10,167 nucleotides of DNA from CAVPRW01 sp046727435 [NCBI: bacterium] (GTDB taxonomy: Bacteria > Tectomicrobia > Entotheonellia > J063). Under the pieces are notes generated by a model that was not told the DNA's origin, did not search any database, and was given only the letters and a program-made list of their open reading frames with translations. Location: NCBI GenBank assembly GCA_046727435.1, contig JBKPCR010000083.1, positions 1-10,167 of the forward strand, given 5' to 3'. The position numbers and the translations under genes are program-made. This document shows positions 7,201 through 10,167 of this stretch, piece after piece. Numbering within the stretch: the first letter of the stretch is position 1; every line of letters starts with the position of its first letter.

Positions 7201-7503
7201 CACGCCCAAATCATAGAGGCCATCGAGGCGCTCGATGCCAACCGGCTCGGCGAACAGGTCGAGCAGCTCGCCCACCATGCCCTGCGGGGTGAGGTGTGGG
7301 AGAAGGCCGTGACCTACTGCCGTCAGGCTGGTGCCAAGGCCCACGACCGCGCCGCCTTCCGCGAGGCGGTGGCCGCCTTCGAGCAGGCCCTCCAGGCCCT
7401 CGTGTACCTGCCCGAGGACGGCGACACCAGGGTGCTGGCCATCGAGCTCCGGCTCGCGTTGGCACACGCGCTGCGCGGAGAGCATGGGGGAGCCGCGCTC
7501 TAA
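4282..7503 (+). CDS. Sigma-54-type AAA+ / HTH / pseudo-cyclase / STAND-ATPase regulator (5' part of frameshifted gene)
   Basis: The frame encodes 1073 residues. Domain 1 (about 15-270) is a sigma-54-activator-type AAA+ module: Walker A GETGTGKG (51-58), GAFTDA loop (98-103, canonical GAFTGA), Walker B TLFLDEID (118-125), RFRADLYHRL with the arginine-finger region (175-184), and WPGNVREL (236-243). Domain 2 (about 285-330) is a Fis-type HTH (GGNVLRAARLLGMSRDAVRYRM). After a linker comes a degenerate class III nucleotide-cyclase-like domain (about 403-580), then an AAA_16/STAND ATPase: FVGRERELA (598-606), GEPGIGKS (627-634), LFLVVENLHWID (751-762), GNPFFLEE (841-848). A TPR array begins near 990. 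There is no receiver or transmembrane domain, so a cytoplasmic DNA-binding regulator is expected. The frame ends at TAA 7501-7503 inside a TPR. The array continues in another frame from about 7493, so this is probably the first three quarters of a protein of about 1427 aa. Confidence 0.85.
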   Translation: MARARPVSPIHPTNRILGSSPAIDVLRAQIRHLAPFDAVGHPLVPTVLLHGETGTGKGLVARIIHDSSPRSQGPFLDVNCAAIPEALLEAELFGYETGAFTDARHAKPGLFEAAFTGTLFLDEIDALPLPLQGKLLTAIEEKRVRRVGAVVAQAVDVKLIAATQAELSSHVAAGRFRADLYHRLAVIVLALPPLRERGDDVLLLAQQWLRQYAEGHGLPPKRLSGAAEAWLRDHRWPGNVRELSHLMERVTLLSDEAIIGPDTLERLGLPRTPPPPKSPLTSADRELPDEAARIAQALSLTGGNVLRAARLLGMSRDAVRYRMRKYGIALPFPQLSSPLAGDDADADDRLGRFSISTPILLPQSGEKAGGSFGPHPPVLPRDGELFVSTPGEPRASVPSLEQKPVAVLALELTWPVPAEGEAPRYEPWTATRRWEQTIVEKVQGFDGVLLQRSPSLFLVAFGVPRTLEQLPQRAVQAALALRQVVDATPAGGLCPQLRQAVHWGPLVVDVEARDSIGQLLAIGDTLARPVRLLGHTAPGEILVSPEVAPVIENWCALQACERPFRVEPAEQIGAYAVLGLRTRHSPLEMYAQRPLSRFVGRERELAALGDLLVLVEEGRGQMVGIMGEPGIGKSRVCYEFTRTHLTHGWLHLEASAVSYGQASPYLPVIDLLKAYFLFEASDDLQTIRNKVTDRLLALEPTLQPILPALLVLLEVPVEDPQWQALDPPQRRQRIRDALKHLLLRESQVQPLFLVVENLHWIDGETQGFLDSFVESLPAARMLLLVSYRPDYQHGWTSKTYYTQLRLDPLPPESAQELANSILGHDTSVMPLTQRLIELTEGNPFFLEESIQTLVETQVLSGEWGAYCLAKAWQPMQVPATVHMVLAARIDRLPVEEKRLLQIAAVIGKDVPFSLLQAIVERPTEALRQGLAHLQRAEFLYERSLFPELAYTFKHALTHEVTYGSLQQEQRRGLHAQIIEAIEALDANRLGEQVEQLAHHALRGEVWEKAVTYCRQAGAKAHDRAAFREAVAAFEQALQALVYLPEDGDTRVLAIELRLALAHALRGEHGGAAL

Positions 7504-8564
7504 TGGGCGAGGCCGTGACCCTGGCCAGGGCGCTTGACGACCGGGGCAGACTGGGACGGGTACTCGCCGCGATGGCTCAGGCACTCGTGATCACAGGAGA
7601 CTTCGACGGCGCCATTGCGGCGGCCCAGGAGGCCCTCGAACTCGCGACCGCGCTCGGCGACCGCGCCTTGCAGGGGCAAGCATCCCGTCGCCTGGGGCAG
7701 GCATACAATGCCATCGGTGCCCACGGTCGAGCGGCTGAGCTGCTGCGCTGGAGCGTGGAGGCGGCGGACCGGGAGGCTGGCACGTCCAGTGTAGCCTCTC
7801 GGATCGATGCCCGGGCGTTGTTGGTGCTCACCCTGGGCGATCTTGGAGCCTTCGCCGAGGGCCGGCGCTACGGGGAGGAAGCCCTCCGCCTGGCGACGGT
7901 GGAAGGCCGCGGGAACGATCCGGTGAATGCCCGCAGTCGCCTCGGCCGCTTGTACCTCGCGCAGGGGGACCTGGAGCACGCCATCCCGGTGTTGGAGCAG
8001 GGCGTGGCCCTCTGTCGTGCCTCCGGCGACTGGAACCAGTTACGAGCGACCGTCGCGAGCCTGGGCTATGCCTATGCACTCCAGGGGCGCCTCGCAGAGG
8101 GGAGCGCGCTGCTGGAGGAGGGGATTAGGGTAGGTATCCACATAGGCGGGGTGGGCAATCATGCCCGCTGGGTCGCATGGCTCAGCGAGGTCTGTTGTCT
8201 TATGGGGCATGGCGAGGAGGCCTGGCAGCACGCGCGCCAGGCGCTCGACCTGGCCCGGCGGCTCAAGGCACGCGGGGACGAGGCCCTCGCGCTGCACCAG
8301 CTTGGCGTTGTTCAGGCCCACGCCGATCCCCCGGATGTTGCGCAGGCCGAAGCCCACTACCAGCAAGCCCTGGCCCTGGCCGAGGAGCTCGGCATGCGTC
8401 CGCTCCAAGCCCACTGCCGCCTCGGCCTCGGCACTTTAGACTTAAAGATGGGCCAGCCCAATCGGGCGCGCTCAGAGCTGTCCACTGCCATCGACCTGTA
8501 CCGCGCCATGGATATGATGTTCTGCCTGCCTCAGGCCGAGGCGGTGCTGGCACAAGTAGAGTGA
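7503..8564 (+). CDS. TPR-repeat C-terminal part of the frameshifted regulator
   Basis: Taken alone, the frame gives 353 residues from an ATG that overlaps the preceding stop (TAATG). It consists of about eight helical TPR-like repeats, for example RLGRVLAAMAQALVITGDFD, GRLYLAQGDLEHAIPVLEQG, LGYAYALQGRLAEGSALLEE, LHQLGVVQAH and AEAHYQQALALAEELGM. Such arrays form the C-terminus of AAA_16/cyclase regulators, where the upstream ATPase and this solenoid are one chain. The frame is already family-like before the ATG (SRALMGEAVTLARALDD), which argues for a single gene broken by a lost G in the G5 tract at 7486-7490. The alternative is a separate, translationally coupled protein: GGGGGAG lies 10 nt before ATG 7503. 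TPRs act as protein-binding scaffolds; the partner is unknown. Confidence 0.8.
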   Translation: MGEAVTLARALDDRGRLGRVLAAMAQALVITGDFDGAIAAAQEALELATALGDRALQGQASRRLGQAYNAIGAHGRAAELLRWSVEAADREAGTSSVASRIDARALLVLTLGDLGAFAEGRRYGEEALRLATVEGRGNDPVNARSRLGRLYLAQGDLEHAIPVLEQGVALCRASGDWNQLRATVASLGYAYALQGRLAEGSALLEEGIRVGIHIGGVGNHARWVAWLSEVCCLMGHGEEAWQHARQALDLARRLKARGDEALALHQLGVVQAHADPPDVAQAEAHYQQALALAEELGMRPLQAHCRLGLGTLDLKMGQPNRARSELSTAIDLYRAMDMMFCLPQAEAVLAQVE

Positions 8565-8632
8565 GAAGGGCCGCACTGCCAAGGGTTTGACGGGTGCCAT
8601 TGACATTACGCCCAAAAGGCCGCTGCGATTGT

Positions 8633-8655
8633 CCACAGATACATCCCTGTGGTTT
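8633..8655 (+). terminator. Weak terminator-like hairpin after the regulator gene
   Basis: CCACAG (8633-8638) pairs with CTGTGG (8647-8652) around an 8-nt loop, followed by TTT then G-rich sequence. It lies 68 bp past the TPR stop. The short stem and three-base T tract make it a weak candidate. Confidence 0.3.
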
Positions 8656-8695
8656 GGGGGGAGCACAAGCCTCTCAATGTGAGACCATGTCGGGA

Positions 8696-8714
8696 GGGGT
8701 GGGCATGCCACCCC
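8696..8714. repeat. GC-rich hairpin, possible transcript end
   Basis: GGGGTGG (8696-8702), loop GCATG, CCACCCC (8708-8714) form a perfect 7-bp stem about 130 bp downstream of the regulator. No T tract follows. It could be a Rho-independent-like structure with a poor tail, or an mRNA-stabilising hairpin. Confidence 0.35.
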
Positions 8715-8865
8715 CCTGATAGTGTGAATCTCAACCAACTTCTCTTCTACCTTTCATCACCAGAAATCTGTACAATAGGGCAGGAACATTGTCCGCCGTT
8801 TTGCAGAAATGGCTCGGTAATCCTTTTCTCCCTACCAATGACGACCGATGCCGAATAAGAACGAA

Positions 8866-8918
8866 GAATGATGTAGATTATTCTAATAAAATATTAAATA
8901 GTTATTTTGATAAGAAAA
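8866..8918. other. AT-rich patch in the intergenic region
   Basis: This stretch (around TTATTCTAATAAAATATTAA) is strikingly AT-rich against GC-rich neighbours on both sides. It holds no gene I recognise. An open frame at 8789-9016 ending in a Cys-rich tail crosses it but has no recognisable motif and shifts composition abruptly. It could be an upstream promoter region for the HAMP protein gene, or a junction of acquired DNA. Confidence 0.4.
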
Positions 8919-9009
8919 CCTGCAGCAGGACCTGCGAGCTGTGTGACTGGGGTCGCGGGCCGATGAGGACGTGCGCCGGGCGCGGCCAGCCGCAAGAGGG
9001 CTCTGCGGT

Positions 9010-9030
9010 GATGTAAGGAGGGGGTACATC
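9010..9030 (+). promoter_or_regulatory. Hairpin with a Shine-Dalgarno-like loop
   Basis: GATGTA (9010-9015) and TACATC (9025-9030) form a perfect 6-bp stem presenting the purine loop AGGAGGGGG. No start codon follows at usual spacing, and the next gene starts about 100 bp later. Function is not known. Confidence 0.25.
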
Positions 9031-9094
9031 CCAGCCTTGCCGCGACCTGAGACTCGGTTTCGGGAGGTATTGCTGCTCCAAGGAGTTCAGCTAG

Positions 9095-9103
9095 TGTCAT
9101 AAT
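9095..9103 (+). promoter_or_regulatory. Putative extended -10 promoter of the HAMP protein gene
   Basis: TG-T-CATAAT matches an extended -10 element (TGnTATAAT) with one mismatch. Transcription would begin near 9110, leaving a leader of about 18 nt before ATG 9128. No good -35 hexamer is seen at 17-bp spacing. Confidence 0.3.
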
Positions 9104-9114
9104 CGGCCAGAGTC

Positions 9115-9120
9115 GAGGAG
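9115..9120 (+). promoter_or_regulatory. Ribosome binding site deciding the HAMP protein start
   Basis: GAGGAG is 1 nt from ATG 9122 but 7 nt from ATG 9128. The second ATG is therefore the better start. Confidence 0.55.
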
Positions 9121-9127
9121 CATGAGC

Positions 9128-10167
9128 ATGAGGAAAAACAGTCAAACCGGTGCGAAGGTGCAAGCGAACGGTCTTACCGCAGGGGCTCCCTTTGATCTCA
9201 ACTCCTTGCTTTATGGTCTTCAAGCCATGAGCAATGGAGAATTTTCCATGCGCCTGCCGGGTCACTGGACGGGGCTCGAAGGGAAGATCGCCGACACGTT
9301 CAATGAGATCGTCGCCGCCAATCAGAAGATGGCTCAGGAGCTCAAGCGCGTCGGGCAGGTTGTGGGCAAGGAGGGAAAAACGCGGGAGCGCACGCGGTTT
9401 GGCTTGTCGAAAGGGGCCTGGGGCGAGATGGAAGTCTCAGTCAACACGTTAATTGACGACCTGCTCCGGCCCACGACCGACGTCACCCGTACCATCGCGG
9501 CTGTAGCGCAGGGGGATCTGACGCAAACCGTCCAGCTGGATGTGGACGGGCGGCCGCTAGAGGGTGAGTTCCTCCGCTCGGCCACGATCGTCAACACCAT
9601 GATCCAGCAGCTTGGCGTGTTCACAGCCGAGGTGACGCGCGTGGCGCGCGAGGTCGGCTCCGACGGCAAGCTCGGCGGTCAGGCCCAGGTCAGCGGGGTG
9701 AGCGGCGTGTGGAAGGACCTGACCGAGAGCGTCAACTCCATGGCCAGCAACCTGACGGCGCAGGTGCGCAACATCGCCGAGGTCACCATTGCTGTGGCCA
9801 ACGGCGATCTCTCACGCAAGATCACCGTCGATGTGCGCGGCGAAATCCTGCAGCTCAAGGAGGCCATCAACACCATGGTGGACCAGTTGCGCTCGTTTGC
9901 CTCGGAGGTGACGCGCGTGGCGCGCGAGGTCGGCACCGACGGCAAGCTCGGTGGCCAGGCCGTGGTGCCGGGCGTGGCCGGCACCTGGAAAGACCTCACC
10001 GATAGCGTCAACGCTATGGCCGGCAACCTGACGGCGCAGGTGCGCAACATTGCCGAGGTGACGACGGCGGTGGCGCGCGGCGACTTGTCGCGCAAGATCA
10101 CGGTGGACGTCAGTGGCGAGATCCTCGAGTTGAAGAACACCATTAACACCATGGTGGACCAGCTCAA
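9128..10167 (+). CDS. HAMP-repeat signalling protein, N-terminal part of probable hybrid histidine kinase (partial)
   Basis: The frame is open to the window edge (346 residues) and has no transmembrane segment, so a soluble cytoplasmic sensor is expected. Residues 25-165 hold divergent HAMP-like units ([47 protein letters not shown]). From residue 168 two highly similar 92-residue units follow, each with [19 protein letters not shown], GxWKDLTxSVNx[26 protein letters not shown] and NTMVDQL. This is the poly-HAMP pattern of Nik1/Os-1-like (group III) hybrid histidine kinases and their bacterial relatives. Those kinases normally continue into more HAMP units, HisKA/HATPase and receiver domains, which here would lie beyond position 10167. 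The stimulus is unknown; osmotic or cell-wall stress is known for fungal members. It is separated from the upstream regulator by 563 bp, so it probably has its own promoter. Confidence 0.85.
   Translation, partial: MRKNSQTGAKVQANGLTAGAPFDLNSLLYGLQAMSNGEFSMRLPGHWTGLEGKIADTFNEIVAANQKMAQELKRVGQVVGKEGKTRERTRFGLSKGAWGEMEVSVNTLIDDLLRPTTDVTRTIAAVAQGDLTQTVQLDVDGRPLEGEFLRSATIVNTMIQQLGVFTAEVTRVAREVGSDGKLGGQAQVSGVSGVWKDLTESVNSMASNLTAQVRNIAEVTIAVANGDLSRKITVDVRGEILQLKEAINTMVDQLRSFASEVTRVAREVGTDGKLGGQAVVPGVAGTWKDLTDSVNAMAGNLTAQVRNIAEVTTAVARGDLSRKITVDVSGEILELKNTINTMVDQL
9629..10167 (+). repeat. Tandem 276-bp DNA repeats encoding HAMP units
   Basis: The unit beginning GAGGTGACGCGCGTGGCGCG at 9629 starts again at 9905, a period of exactly 276 bp (92 codons). 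The second copy is cut by the window edge. The two copies are alike at DNA level, including long identical runs, which suggests recent duplication or gene conversion within the gene. Confidence 0.8.

Noticed and set aside
8789-9016. 75-residue ORF with a Cys-rich tail (TCSRTCELCDW)
   Set aside because: It crosses an abrupt AT-to-GC composition change, lacks a ribosome binding site, and has no recognisable domain; the CxxxCxxC-like spacing alone is not enough.
9679-10167. Minus-strand ORF of 162 codons with internal repeats
   Set aside because: It is the antisense shadow of the HAMP repeats; its repetitiveness simply mirrors the plus-strand units.
1-10167. CRISPR array, tRNA or rRNA genes, complete transposase
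   Set aside because: No regularly spaced short repeats, no cloverleaf-like sequence and no DDE/HUH transposase motifs were seen on either strand.

Overview
The window looks like chromosomal DNA from a GC-rich, uncultured-type environmental bacterium. I base this on a giant SARP/LuxR-like AAA-TPR regulator, a Tat-exported molybdenum oxidase, a ScyD/ScyE-type propeller protein, PIN-toxin and DUF29 relics, and a dispersed GGGCGGTT-type palindrome. I associate this mix with lineages such as Candidatus Tectomicrobia/Entotheonella, Methylomirabilota/Rokubacteria or Chloroflexota. That placement is an impression from protein style, not something the sequence proves.

Layout. Positions 1-1666 are a gene graveyard. 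They hold the 3' end of a PIN-domain (VapC-like) toxin gene with an in-frame stop (1-239, +), a decayed DUF29 gene (476-702, -), a gene-poor stretch with at most a broken minus-strand reading frame, and a 20-bp perfect palindrome (1548-1567). Next come two minus-strand genes: an N-terminally truncated ScyD/ScyE-like beta-propeller protein (1667-2491) and, upstream of it, a complete Tat-exported sulfite-oxidase-family molybdopterin enzyme (2595-3908). A 373-bp divergent intergenic region with several inverted repeats separates these from a large plus-strand regulator.

The regulator starts at 4282. It has a sigma-54-activator-type AAA+ domain with a variant GAFTDA loop, a Fis-type HTH, a degenerate nucleotide-cyclase-like domain, a second AAA/STAND ATPase module and then TPRs. 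Reading frame 1 stops at 7503, but the TPR array continues without loss of similarity in another frame to 8564. Restoring one G in a G5 tract at 7486-7490 rejoins the two parts into one protein of about 1427 aa. The break is either a real frameshift, a sequencing error, or a recoding/translational-coupling site (the stop and a new start overlap as TAATG).

After a 563-bp intergenic region with hairpins, an AT-rich patch and a plausible extended -10 promoter, a HAMP-repeat protein begins at 9128 and runs off the window. It is probably the N-terminus of a large soluble hybrid histidine kinase. Its 92-residue HAMP units are near-identical tandem repeats at DNA level. The right half is therefore a signalling region made of two large multi-domain sensors/regulators. 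No direct functional link to the oxidase is visible beyond divergent placement next to the AAA+ regulator.
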